A stretch of 64,000 bases of DNA from Lachnospiraceae bacterium. GTDB lineage: Bacteria > Bacillota > Clostridia > Lachnospirales > Lachnospiraceae. The translations under genes were made by a program, and so were the position numbers. Below the pieces are notes generated by a model. It did not search any database and was not told where the DNA came from. It saw only the letters and a list, made by a program, of their open reading frames with translations. The stretch is taken from contig CABJBM010000027.1 in assembly GCA_902363835.1 (NCBI GenBank), forward strand, positions 17,404-81,403. Direction: 5' to 3'. This document shows positions 53,078 through 63,100 of the stretch, one piece after another. Each line of letters opens with the position of its first letter. The stretch's first letter is position 1.

Positions 53078-55651
53078 ATGCTAAGCGATGCCCATGAAGC
53101 AAAAACCGATGGGGTTGATGTAGTAGCCGGCTATATAGAGCCCCACTTCCGTCCGGAAACCATTGCTCTTTTGGATGGGCTGGAATGCCTGCCGCCTCTG
53201 GAAATACTGTATAATGGAATTGTTTTGAAAGAATTCGATTTAGACCGGGTCATTAAGAGAAAGCCGCAGCTTGTTTTAGTGGATGAACTGGCTCACACCA
53301 ATGCACCTGGGTGCCGTCATAAAAAGCGGTATCAGGATGTGGAAGAACTGCTTCATGCCGGTATTGATGTTTATACAACCGTAAACGTACAGCATATTGA
53401 AAGCCTGAACGATGTTGTCGCTTCCATTACCGGCATTACCGTTGGGGAGCGGATCCCTGACAGCGTGTTTGACAGTGCCGATCAGGTGGAGCTGGTGGAT
53501 ATTGAACCCAACGATTTAATTGACCGGCTTAATAAGGGAAAGATCTACCGCGAAGAACAGGCGCAGAAAGCGCTCATAAATTTCTTCACAAAAGAAAACC
53601 TGGTGGCCTTGCGGGAAATCGCGCTGCGCCGGACGGCGGATCAGGTGAACCGGGTTGCAGTGCAAAACATTGAACCGTCCAATAACAGCGGTACTTATGC
53701 CAACGAACATATTTTAGTCTGCCTGTCCTCCGCCCCCTCCAACTCTAAAGTCATCCGGACTGCGGCAAGAATGGCGGATGTCTTTCACGGAACGTTTACA
53801 GCGCTTTTTGTAGAAACGCCCCAAACCCAGGAATTAAGCGGGAAAAATAAGGATTTGCTTCGGGAAAATCTGCGTCTGGCTGAACAGCTGGGCGCACAGA
53901 TTGCAACGGTGTATGGTGAGGATATTCCCGGACAGATTGCGGAATATGCCACTGCAAGCCGTGTTTCAAAAATTGTGATGGGGCGCTCCATCCACGGGAA
54001 GAAATGGTTTTCCAGGACTAATTTTGTTGATAAGTTAACCACACTGGCACCAAATCTGGACATCTATATTATCCCGGATACACAGTCGTCCGCTTATAAA
54101 AGCGCGCAAAAATTTACAAATCCGCCGGAGCTGTCCCTGGCCGATATTGGAAAATCCATTGGTATTTTGATTCTCAGCACCTTAATTGGTCTGTGGTTTG
54201 ATTCCCTTGGCTTTAGTGAAGCGAATATTATCACGGTGTATATTCTGGGCGTACTGCTCAATGCAATGATTACAAAGGGGAAATTTTGCAGCGCTGCGGC
54301 GTCAATATTCAGCGTGCTGGTATTCAATTATTTCTTTACGGATCCTCACTTTTCCCTGCATGCCTATAATTCCGGATATCCGGTCACCTTTTTGGTCATG
54401 CTTTCGGCCTCATTTATCACCAGCACCCTGACAAAACAGGCAAAGGAGCAGGCCCGCCAGTCCGCACAAAAAGCCTACCGCACCGAGGTTCTGTTGGAAA
54501 CCAGCCGGAAACTGCAGCAGGCAAAAAACCAGACGGAAATTCTGAGGGAAACAGCACATCAAATGGTGAAACTGCTGGACAGAACCGTTATTTTTTATTC
54601 AGCGCACCAGAATACACTGTCTGAACCTCTTGTTTTTTCAAAGGACGGGGCAAATGATGACCCAAACACTTATCTGGGTATCGAGGAGCGTGCGGTTGCG
54701 GAATGGGTATATAAAAACAACAAGCGCGCCGGAGCTGCTACCAATACCCTGTCCGCCGCAAAATGCATGTATCTTGCGGTGCGCAGCGGCAGTACGGTAT
54801 TTGCTGTTGTAGGGGTTGTCATGCACGGGGAACCTCCACTGGAGGCCTTTGAAAAGAGCCTGATGATTGCCATGCTAAGCGATTACGCCCTGGCACTGGA
54901 GAAAGAAGCAATGAATGAATCACAAAAACAGATTTCAATACAAATACAGCAGGAACAACTACGGGCAAATTTACTCCGGGCAATCTCCCATGATTTGCGG
55001 ACACCCTTAACCAGCATCTCCGGAAATGCCGGAATTCTCATGGGAAACTCCTCAGTATTAGATGAAACACAAAAGAAAAACCTTTACACAGATATTTATG
55101 ACGATTCCATGTGGCTGATCAATTTAGTGGAAAATCTGCTTTCCATTACCCGCATTGAGGATGGTAAAATCAATTTAAATTTACAGTCAGAGCTTTTGGA
55201 AGAGATTATTACAGAAGCGCTGCTTCATATTAACAGGTGCAGTGTGGAACATCATATTGAAACTGTATTAAGCGATGAGCTTCTCATGGCCAAAATGGAC
55301 TCCCGGCTGATCATTCAGGTTTTGATCAATATTGTGGATAACGCCATCAAATATACTCCGCCCGGATCTCATATCACCCTCTCAGCAAGACGGGAAAAGC
55401 AGATGGTGCTTGTGGAAATATCCGATGACGGTCCGGGCATATCAGAGGAAGCAAAGGCCAGGCTGTTTGACATGTTTTACACGGCGGACAACATCCGCGG
55501 GGATGGGCGCCGGGGATTAGGTTTGGGGCTTTCCTTATGCAAATCCATTATCCTGGCCCATGGCGGAACAATTTATGTGAAAGATAATCTCCCTCAGGGT
55601 ACAACGTTTTGCTTTACCCTGCAGGCAGAGGAGGTAAATGTTAATGAATAA
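53078..55651 (+). CDS. kdpD: KdpD osmosensitive K+ sensor histidine kinase
   Basis: Membrane sensor kinase; 857 codons from the first in-frame ATG, but the true N terminus lies upstream (52922-53077) because the Walker A motif GVGKT is encoded there. It has the KdpD N domain (VVAGYIEPHFRPET, LVDELAHTNAPG as Walker B), a USP domain (about 207-330, ILVCLSSAPSNSKVIRTAARMA), four clustered transmembrane helices (about 350-450), a GAF-like domain, HisKA with AISHDLRTPLTSISGN and HATPase_c (INIVDNAIKYTPPG, DDGPGIS, GLGLGLSLCKSI). It overlaps kdpE. KdpD normally controls KdpFABC, which is absent here. Confidence 0.92.
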   Translation: MLSDAHEAKTDGVDVVAGYIEPHFRPETIALLDGLECLPPLEILYNGIVLKEFDLDRVIKRKPQLVLVDELAHTNAPGCRHKKRYQDVEELLHAGIDVYTTVNVQHIESLNDVVASITGITVGERIPDSVFDSADQVELVDIEPNDLIDRLNKGKIYREEQAQKALINFFTKENLVALREIALRRTADQVNRVAVQNIEPSNNSGTYANEHILVCLSSAPSNSKVIRTAARMADVFHGTFTALFVETPQTQELSGKNKDLLRENLRLAEQLGAQIATVYGEDIPGQIAEYATASRVSKIVMGRSIHGKKWFSRTNFVDKLTTLAPNLDIYIIPDTQSSAYKSAQKFTNPPELSLADIGKSIGILILSTLIGLWFDSLGFSEANIITVYILGVLLNAMITKGKFCSAAASIFSVLVFNYFFTDPHFSLHAYNSGYPVTFLVMLSASFITSTLTKQAKEQARQSAQKAYRTEVLLETSRKLQQAKNQTEILRETAHQMVKLLDRTVIFYSAHQNTLSEPLVFSKDGANDDPNTYLGIEERAVAEWVYKNNKRAGAATNTLSAAKCMYLAVRSGSTVFAVVGVVMHGEPPLEAFEKSLMIAMLSDYALALEKEAMNESQKQISIQIQQEQLRANLLRAISHDLRTPLTSISGNAGILMGNSSVLDETQKKNLYTDIYDDSMWLINLVENLLSITRIEDGKINLNLQSELLEEIITEALLHINRCSVEHHIETVLSDELLMAKMDSRLIIQVLINIVDNAIKYTPPGSHITLSARREKQMVLVEISDDGPGISEEAKARLFDMFYTADNIRGDGRRGLGLGLSLCKSIILAHGGTIYVKDNLPQGTTFCFTLQAEEVNVNE

Positions 55652-56369
55652 ACCTTTAATTCTTGTGGTTGAGGACGATAAGCCGATCCGCAATTTAATT
55701 ACAACAACACTGGAAACACAGGGATATCAGTATCATACCGCGCAAACCGGAGAAGCATCCATTCTGGAGGCAGTTTCAAAGCAGCCGGATATCATGATTT
55801 TGGACTTGGGTTTGCCGGATATAGACGGGATCAGCGTCATTAAAAGGGTGCGCACATGGTCAAATATTCCGATCATTGTAGTCAGTGCCCGCAGTGAGGA
55901 CAGGGATAAAATCGACGCCCTTGATGCCGGCGCAGATGATTATCTGACTAAGCCTTTCAGCGTTGAAGAGCTTCTGGCAAGACTTCGTGTCAGTCTGCGG
56001 CGCATCCGCTATGACAGTGATAAGCTGCTAAAGGATTCCACCGTTTTCATAAACGGCAGTCTTAAAATAGACTATGCCGCAGGCTGCGTCTGGCTGGACG
56101 AAGAAGAAATCCATTTAACCCCAATTGAATATAAGCTGATCTGTCTGCTTGCTAAGAATGTGGGTAAGGTTCTGACCCATAATTATATTTTACATGAGAT
56201 TTGGGGGAACTACACCAACGACATTCCAGCTCTGCGGGTTTTTATGGCAACCCTGCGGAAGAAAATTGAAAAAAAATCTTCACAGCCCAAATATATTCAA
56301 ACCCATATCGGCGTTGGTTACCGCATGCTGCGGGTGGCCGATGACAGTAAGCCGCTTAATATTGATTGA
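55644..56369 (+). CDS. kdpE: KdpE response regulator, OmpR family
   Basis: A 241-residue regulator: receiver with VVEDD, phosphoacceptor Asp54 (MILDLGLPDIDG) and Lys in TKPFS, then an OmpR winged helix (LTPIEYKLICLLAKNVGKVLTHNYILHEIWG, RVFMATLRKKIE). The sequence fits KdpE specifically (ARSEDRDKIDALDAGADDYLTKPF). The ATG at 55644 has GGAGG 9 bases upstream; an ATG at 55638 is too close. It overlaps kdpD by 8 bases. Likely targets are its own promoter and the ATPase-RCK operon. Confidence 0.93.
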   Translation: MNKPLILVVEDDKPIRNLITTTLETQGYQYHTAQTGEASILEAVSKQPDIMILDLGLPDIDGISVIKRVRTWSNIPIIVVSARSEDRDKIDALDAGADDYLTKPFSVEELLARLRVSLRRIRYDSDKLLKDSTVFINGSLKIDYAAGCVWLDEEEIHLTPIEYKLICLLAKNVGKVLTHNYILHEIWGNYTNDIPALRVFMATLRKKIEKKSSQPKYIQTHIGVGYRMLRVADDSKPLNID

Positions 56370-56397
56370 TAAAGCTGGAATGATATAAGCTTTCAAT

Positions 56398-56431
56398 AAA
56401 CTGGCCTTGACAATCATGTCAAGGCCAGTTT
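56398..56431. terminator. Bidirectional terminator between kdpE and the second P-type ATPase gene
   Basis: AAACTGGCCTTGAC (56398-56411) and GTCAAGGCCAGTTT (56418-56431) form a perfect 14-bp stem with a 6-base loop between convergent genes. Confidence 0.88.
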
Positions 56432-56443
56432 GCTGTTGTGTTT

Positions 56444-58774
56444 CTATTCCATGCCCTCAGATTTATCTGAAGAATGACGTTTCTCCATATTCTTTTTTAT
56501 ATAGGCCAGAAGCATCAGAAAAAGCAAGAGTCCAACAAAGACTTTACCTATATAAAACAGCATCCCCGTTGTCACGGCGGAAATTTCAAACAACTGCGGC
56601 AGTATCCACAGTGCACCAAACACCCCAAGCACCATTGTTACGCAAATAAATACACGCAGCTTTGTAAATGGAATACAGCTTTTAATAACCGACAGAATGG
56701 ATACCAGAATCAAAAGAATGAACATCACCGTCTGCCTTTGCTGTGTATCAAACGGTGAGGTAAGGCTGATAAAAATGATTCCAGCTGTAATTGTCAAAGC
56801 AAACGGTGCTGCATTTGCCAATGCTGTCCTTAAGAAAGAACCGTGGATTCTCTTTGTATCCGATTCAAAAATCGTCAGAAACGATGGATATGCTTCAATA
56901 AAGGCATCAACCAGGGTTATCTGAATTGGAATAAAGGGAAAAGGCATATTCAGCAGCAGAAAGAAAAGAGACAGGAGCAAAGAATAGATCGTCTTAATAA
57001 AGAATACCCCTGCTGTTCTGGTCACATTATGAATCACTTTTCTTCCTTCCAACAGCACTTGGGGCAAATTTGCAAAATCTGATTCCAACAAAACAATCTG
57101 TGAAATCTGGCGGCTGGCATCACTGCCTTCAGCTATGGCAATAGAACAATCTGCTTCTTTAAGGGCCAAAAGATCATTCACACCGTCACCGGTCATCGCC
57201 ACCTGATGTCCTGCACGCTTCATTGCCATCACAAGCAACTGCTTTTGTTTCGGTGTTACCCGGGCAAACACGGTATAGTTCCTGCATATGCTGTCATAAT
57301 CCGCATTCTCTCCAAAGGAGGACAAATCAACCGCGTTTTCCCATTTCTCTAATCCCGCTTTCTGCGCGACCATTGACACGGTTTTGACATGATCACCAGA
57401 AATAATTTTTACCTCAACGCCTTCTTTGCGGAAATACTCCAGTGTTTCCGCAGTGTTTTTCCGGATATTATCTGACAGAATCACGGTGCACAGCGGTTCA
57501 ATCTCATCCGGCAGTTCCTTTTCATTTTCCCATTTATCATTGTAAAAGCCTATTACAACAGCGCGGTAGCCCTTTTCAATCTGCTGTTCTGCAGATGCAG
57601 GCAAGACCTTCATAATCCGCTCCGCCGCACCGATGAATACGGTTCCTGCAGAGTTAAAGCTGACCGCTCCCCATTTCCGAAGTGAGGAAAATGGAATTTT
57701 ATATGCCTGCTGGTACACGGGATTTGTTCCGAAATACTCTTGAAGAGCCTGAAAAGTTGCGTTATTATCATCGCTGGCAGCAAGATAAGACTGAACCAGC
57801 GGCGACAGTTTTTCTTGCGGGAAATCCGTTAACGGAATCACTTCCTTAACTTTCATCTTACCGTCTGTGATGGTTCCCGTTTTATCAAGGCACAGAATAT
57901 CCACATGGGCCAGTGTTTCCAGGGAATAGATATTCTGAACCAGAATCTTCATCTTGGCAAGGCGGATAACACCGTTTGCAAGAGAAACGGCAATCAGGAG
58001 CACCAATCCTTTGGGAAGCATCCCCAAAAGTGCCGCCGAGGAGGATACAACAGCCTCCGAAACCAATACCTGCCTGAGCATGATCGCCTCAAGAAACAAC
58101 AGAACCCCCAACGGTACAATAAGAAAGCTTGTTAAGCGGGTCACCTTTTTCATGGAACCCAGAAGTTCAGATGTTATCCTCTTTGATTTTTTCGCTTCCT
58201 CCGTGAGTTTCATAGCATAATTCTCACTGCCAACGTGAGTTGTTTTTGCAAAACATTTTCCTGTAACGACAAAGCTTCCGGAATAAAGCTCGCTGCCCTC
58301 TGTTTTTAAAATAGTATCGCTTTCGCCGGTTAGCAGTGATTCATTGACTTCTGCCATACCCTCGAGCACAATGCCATCATTGCAAATTTGATGTCCGCTT
58401 TCCAGCACCATCACATCATCTATAACAATGTCTTCAATTTCAATGACAATCTCCCTGCTGTCTCTTACCACTTTTGCCTTTGGCCGGTTTAGGATCGACA
58501 GCTCATCTATAAGCTTTTTTGCTTTTAGTTCCTGTATAATCCCGATCCCGATATTGAGCATGATAATCACAATAAAAAACATATTGGAATAAGCTCCCAC
58601 AGCAAAAAGCAATGCTGCAATTATAAAATTGAGCAAATTGAATAATGTAAAAAAGTTTTCTTTAAATATTTGTGCTTTGGTTTTTGTAATGGGACTTGGC
58701 TTATTTCCAAAATCTCCGCGCGCTTTTCGTTCCATTACATCCTGTGTAGATAGACCCTGTATTGGTGCCTGCAT
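56444..58774 (-). CDS. HAD-type P-type ATPase, CtpE-like
   Basis: A 776-residue cation pump: helices 1-2 near 40-85, LTGES near 153, phosphorylated Asp in CLDKTGTITDGKM (about residue 298), hinge MTGDGVNDLLALKEAD (about 534-549) and C-terminal helices. It is shorter than P2 pumps and resembles the CtpE-like group, one member of which is linked to calcium. Helix 4 reads GMLPKGLVLL with Lys where most pumps have Glu. GGAGG lies six bases before the start. It converges on kdpE across a bidirectional terminator and may be part of the same ion-homeostasis neighbourhood. Confidence 0.85.
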   Translation of the reverse strand: MQAPIQGLSTQDVMERKARGDFGNKPSPITKTKAQIFKENFFTLFNLLNFIIAALLFAVGAYSNMFFIVIIMLNIGIGIIQELKAKKLIDELSILNRPKAKVVRDSREIVIEIEDIVIDDVMVLESGHQICNDGIVLEGMAEVNESLLTGESDTILKTEGSELYSGSFVVTGKCFAKTTHVGSENYAMKLTEEAKKSKRITSELLGSMKKVTRLTSFLIVPLGVLLFLEAIMLRQVLVSEAVVSSSAALLGMLPKGLVLLIAVSLANGVIRLAKMKILVQNIYSLETLAHVDILCLDKTGTITDGKMKVKEVIPLTDFPQEKLSPLVQSYLAASDDNNATFQALQEYFGTNPVYQQAYKIPFSSLRKWGAVSFNSAGTVFIGAAERIMKVLPASAEQQIEKGYRAVVIGFYNDKWENEKELPDEIEPLCTVILSDNIRKNTAETLEYFRKEGVEVKIISGDHVKTVSMVAQKAGLEKWENAVDLSSFGENADYDSICRNYTVFARVTPKQKQLLVMAMKRAGHQVAMTGDGVNDLLALKEADCSIAIAEGSDASRQISQIVLLESDFANLPQVLLEGRKVIHNVTRTAGVFFIKTIYSLLLSLFFLLLNMPFPFIPIQITLVDAFIEAYPSFLTIFESDTKRIHGSFLRTALANAAPFALTITAGIIFISLTSPFDTQQRQTVMFILLILVSILSVIKSCIPFTKLRVFICVTMVLGVFGALWILPQLFEISAVTTGMLFYIGKVFVGLLLFLMLLAYIKKNMEKRHSSDKSEGME

Positions 58775-59158
58775 ATTTTTCCTCCATTTATAATCCGGCT
58801 TATCTTCCGATTATTAACCATAACATCTTAACATAAACTTCCATCAAATTGAAGTAAACTATTCATATATGAAATAAAAACGGTTTTACAACTTTGATAA
58901 AACTGCTTTTTTATGCAATATAATAAGATGGAAATATGAAAATTTTTTATTACAAAGTTTATTCTATTTCAAATGCCCGCTCAAAGCTCTGCAATATCAA
59001 TTCCGGGATGGATTCTTAACTTTTTTCCTTTTCAAAATAAAAAGGCCATGCTTTTCATTTTGAAAAACATAACCCCATACTATCCCAATATAAAATCACC
59101 CTTATCTTTTTAATTACAAATACCCCCTCATAAATTGCTGAGGATTTCTTCTATCCTG
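58775..59158. other. Gap between the diguanylate cyclase gene and the second P-type ATPase gene
   Basis: It holds the ATPase promoter region (minus strand, AT-rich, with GTTAAG and GGTTAAT at about 58815-58835) and a hairpin TTTTCAAAAT (59029-59038) / ATTTTGAAAA (59057-59066). No gene is visible. Confidence 0.4.
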
Positions 59159-60064
59159 CTATTCTTCACTTACAATACAGTTCCGATTTGCTTTTGCCCG
59201 GTACAGGTATTCATCTGCTTTTGATATAAAAGCATCCGTATCCGTGCCCATTTCTAACTTATATTGAGCAACTCCAATGCTAATTGTAATCCTTATCAAA
59301 GTAGAATTATAGTAGATCTTTAACTCCTCCACAGCCATTCTCAGCTGTTCGGCAATTCCTGCTGCCTCTGATAACACCGTATTAGTAAGGCATACTACAA
59401 ACTCATCGCCCCCAAGCCTTCCTAAAAAATCATGGAAACGCAGCCTGGACTGTGCACACTCTGTAAAATGCTTTAGGATAATATCTCCTCCAAGATGACC
59501 ATGCTGGTCATTGATCTGCTTAAAGAAATCTATATCAATTAAAAGCAATGACATTTTGGTCTTTCCGAAATGCGTTCTTTCTATCTCTGCTTTTAACTTC
59601 TGAATAAAGCTGCCCCGGTTAAAAGCCCCCGTCAGATAATCAAACGTTGCAAGAAAAATAATTTCTTCATTGCTTCTTATAAGATTTTCCACGCTGTTTT
59701 TATAGGAAGTGATATCCCGGAAAGTCATTGCCATAAGAGTAACTCCTTCTTCATCTTTAAAGATTGACGACGTACATTCTGCCAGGAACTTACTTCCATT
59801 GCGTTTTATGAATGTCAGCTCCACTCTTGTTGATCCTAACTTGTTTTTTTCTCTCATTGCAAACGCTGCCTTGGGGTCGCCCAAATCAACAATAGCAGCA
59901 CGGCCACCCATGCACAATTCTTCTTCGGTTTTTTCAAATAGTTTGCAGGCTTCCGGGTTTGCCCGGCAGATTTCACCCGACGCTGTGGTAATTAATATGG
60001 CATCCATGCTGTTTTCAAACAACAATCTGTAATGATTCTCTTTAAATATAAAATTCGTATCCAT
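59159..60064 (-). CDS. PAS-GGDEF diguanylate cyclase
   Basis: A 301-residue soluble signalling enzyme. A PAS domain (about 12-125: NSMDAILITTASGEICRANPEACKLF) is followed by a short helical linker and a GGDEF domain with the intact active site LGGDEF and, five residues before it, the RFHD inhibitory I-site. It makes c-di-GMP from GTP and is probably feedback-inhibited. There is no membrane segment, so it senses a cytoplasmic signal. AAAGGAGGTGATGG: the ribosome site almost touches the ATG at 60064, an unusually short spacing. Confidence 0.9.
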   Translation of the reverse strand: MDTNFIFKENHYRLLFENSMDAILITTASGEICRANPEACKLFEKTEEELCMGGRAAIVDLGDPKAAFAMREKNKLGSTRVELTFIKRNGSKFLAECTSSIFKDEEGVTLMAMTFRDITSYKNSVENLIRSNEEIIFLATFDYLTGAFNRGSFIQKLKAEIERTHFGKTKMSLLLIDIDFFKQINDQHGHLGGDIILKHFTECAQSRLRFHDFLGRLGGDEFVVCLTNTVLSEAAGIAEQLRMAVEELKIYYNSTLIRITISIGVAQYKLEMGTDTDAFISKADEYLYRAKANRNCIVSEE

Positions 60065-60086
60065 CACCTCCTTTCTTTAAAAACTG

Positions 60087-60126
60087 AAAGGAGCCTGCTC
60101 CCCTTTGAAAGAGGGCAAGCTCCTTT
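60087..60126 (-). terminator. Terminator of the surface-protein gene
   Basis: An imperfect stem: AAAGGAGC with GCTCCTTT at the base and CCCCTTT with AGAGGG near the loop. It lies just after the stop of the surface-protein gene and before the cyclase start. Confidence 0.6.
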
Positions 60127-60133
60127 GCTTCCC

Positions 60134-63100
60134 TTATGTCGTTTTCCTTACACCGTTTTCATCTACCTCATATCCGTCAACCCTGGTACCTTTTTCAAGA
60201 CTGCCATCGGCATTGAAGTAATACCATTTGCCGCCGATCTGAAGCCACTTCCCGCCGGCCATGATGCCGTCTTCTGCAAAATAATAGGTCTTGTTGTTCC
60301 CATTCGTACCAAGCTCCCAAAAACCGGTGAGGGCTTTGCCAGCCTTATAGTACAAATACTGCCCGGCATCATTCAGCGCCCAGCCCTGGGCAGTTGCAGG
60401 ATTAATGGTCAGCTTGATATACCGGTGCAGCATGGCGGAAAACTCTGCACGGGTAGCACTGGACTTGGGATTAAATTTATTGTCCTTGCCTCCCATCATA
60501 ACACCTTCCTGCTGCATGGCCGTAACTGCAGAACTATAGCTGGTTCCAATGGCGGAGGCATCCCCATAAACCACTGCTTCACGGATTGCCGGCAGAGTAT
60601 AGCCGGCTGCTTTTGCATAGTTTGCAAGAATCGCTGCGGTTTCTTCACGAGTTACTGCCCTGTCAGGTGCAAACTTGCTGTTGCCCATGCCTTGAATGAT
60701 TCCCTTACTATACGCCCATTCAATATAAGGACGATAGGTATTGTCCACCTTCACATCCGTGAAGCTGTTGGTTTTGTAATTCTTTTCCTCCACACCGGCC
60801 AATCTTCCGAGAGCTGTTACCAGCATCCCCCGTGTCATGGCGGCGTCAGGAGAAAACGTATTTTTTGAAGTTTCGGTCAGTAATCCGCGTCCCGCCACAT
60901 AGTCAATACTCCCCTTTGCCCAATGGGAGGAAACGTCAGTAAACTGGGCGGCAGGGCCGGTGTAGCTGACACCATACACGGAAAAGTGGTTGGTAGCAAA
61001 AATAATACTTTGGCTGTTAACATCATAGGCCGAACCAGGAACACGGCTGACATTTCCCTTATTGTCCACATATACTGCGTACAAGTACCCAATCTCCTCG
61101 TTTTGGGCAGGGATATACGGAATGCTCACATAAACGGTGCCTTTGCCAAAGTCCGTCACACTTCCCATGCCGCTTTGATAACTTGCTTTAAGATCAAAGG
61201 CAGGACGGCTGCCGATGGCGTTCTTTGCCGCTGTACCCAGCTCTGCATTGTCTATTTTTGTGGCGGTCAGCTGTACGTCCGCATTGGCCTGTTTGTTCAT
61301 TTCGGCAATTGCGGCATTATTCAGTCCCATGACAATATCCGGGCGGTCAATGGTCAGCTCTACAGCAGCAATTTTATTGCTTATGATCTGCTGCTGGGTG
61401 GTTTGGGGCAGGTTCACAGTAACAGTGTTCGCGTCCTTTCCTCCCATGGAAACGTTAATGGAAACCGTGATCTCCCCAACGTTCCTGCCTTGCTTTGCAG
61501 CGTTTACTGCGGCAGCTGCAATGGCCTCCGTGATGTTTTTATCTGTCAGAGTTGTACTGGCATTGCCATTGTTGTCCACGGCGGCTTTATTTTCTGCAGT
61601 ACCGGTAACCGGTGCCGTGGGCTTTAGGGATGATGTTGAAGCGGAACTTCCATTGGAATCACTTCCATCAGAACCATTATCGTGAGACCTTTCTCCGGAG
61701 CTGCTCTGACGTGTGATGGTGAGAATATAAATCTGCACCGTACCGTCCTGAGCCGTCACTTCCACATAAGCAGTATTTGCGCCTGTGCTCAGGGCCATGG
61801 TTTTATTTAAGATTTCATTCCGGCAGCCGGCATCACTGTACAGCTTCCATGTCGCACCTGCACCTACCGTAAGATTGATTGTCTGGCTGGTTATGCTGTT
61901 TGCAACAGTAGCGGTGATGGTTGTACCGGTGATCGTGGCGTTATCTGGAACCGTTATGCCTGCCACATCTTTGGCGCTGCTCTGCCGGGCAGCCTGTTCA
62001 ATTATGATCTCCGTTGAATCCGGACTTGCATTGTACAGATCATTTTCCGTGAAACGCACTGCATAGGAACCTGCACTCAGTCCGGTGATTTCACCGGAAG
62101 CATTGGAAGCTACTTCGCAATAGGAACCGCCGTTCCTTTTGTACTCATAATTCGTGTTGGCGGCCAGACCGGTGATTTTTCCGTCGCTTCCTCCATAAAT
62201 CGCTGCATCTGCCTTACCAAGTCCAGAAGGGGCACTCTGCACTCCTTTGGCCACAGTAAGTGCGGCAATTACCATGAAACCGGCCTGATGTGTATCAGTC
62301 TCCGCTGTTTCCAGACCGATTCTGATCGTTCCGGCCCTGGTGACAGTGAGGCTGCTTCCAGAAATTGTTCCTGTACCGGTACCGCCGGATTCAACGGTAT
62401 AAGTTCTTGCACCGGCGTTAGAATCTACAAGGAACAAACCGGATACTGAGGTAAGGTCTATGAGGGTGCCGTTGTAGGTCACACTGCCCGTACCGGATGT
62501 GTTGCTCACTGCCGTCTTCAGCTCAAAAATCAAATGCTCGTATATAGCAAGGTTGGGAATGGCTTTATAGGCGTCCCCACTGCCTGCCGGTACGTAAATC
62601 ACTTCAAGATTGCTGCAGCCGTAAAAAATTTGAGTGCCTGCCGCTGGAGGCGTTTCACCTTCAAATGTTACCGTTTGCAAGGCTTTGCATGTAGCAAACA
62701 CATACTCATCAATGGTTTCCACACCCCTTGGTATTTCAATTGATGTCAATGAGCTGCAGTTATAAAAAGCATTAACTCCAATGCTTTCTACACTGTCGGG
62801 AATTTCAATCTCAATTAGTGAACTGCAATTGTAAAATGCAAGATCACCAATGCTTTTTACACCACTCTGAATGTCAACTGTTTTTACAGCACTTCTGACT
62901 TCATCAGACAGGTAGATGGAACTCCAGTTTGCCATGCCTGCATCGCTTTTAATCGTCAGTTTTCCAGCATCATCCAGCATCCAGCCGGTATCAATGACAA
63001 TCGGATTAATCTTACTGGCGTAGCTTGACATATTTGCTGCCGTCTTATATGCATCCGTACTGTCAGCCGGCACATAAATTGCTTTAAGTTTGCTGCAGCC

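Noticed and set aside
52893..53084. Plus-strand 63-codon frame before kdpD as a leader peptide
   Set aside because: It overlaps the true kdpD coding frame, which carries the Walker A motif; the frame is a shadow, though its ATG region matters for the start-codon puzzle.
60032..60868. Long plus-strand frame of 278 codons opposite the surface-protein gene
   Set aside because: It is the antisense shadow of SLH-encoding sequence; composition (many Cys and His) is not protein-like and there is no ribosome site.
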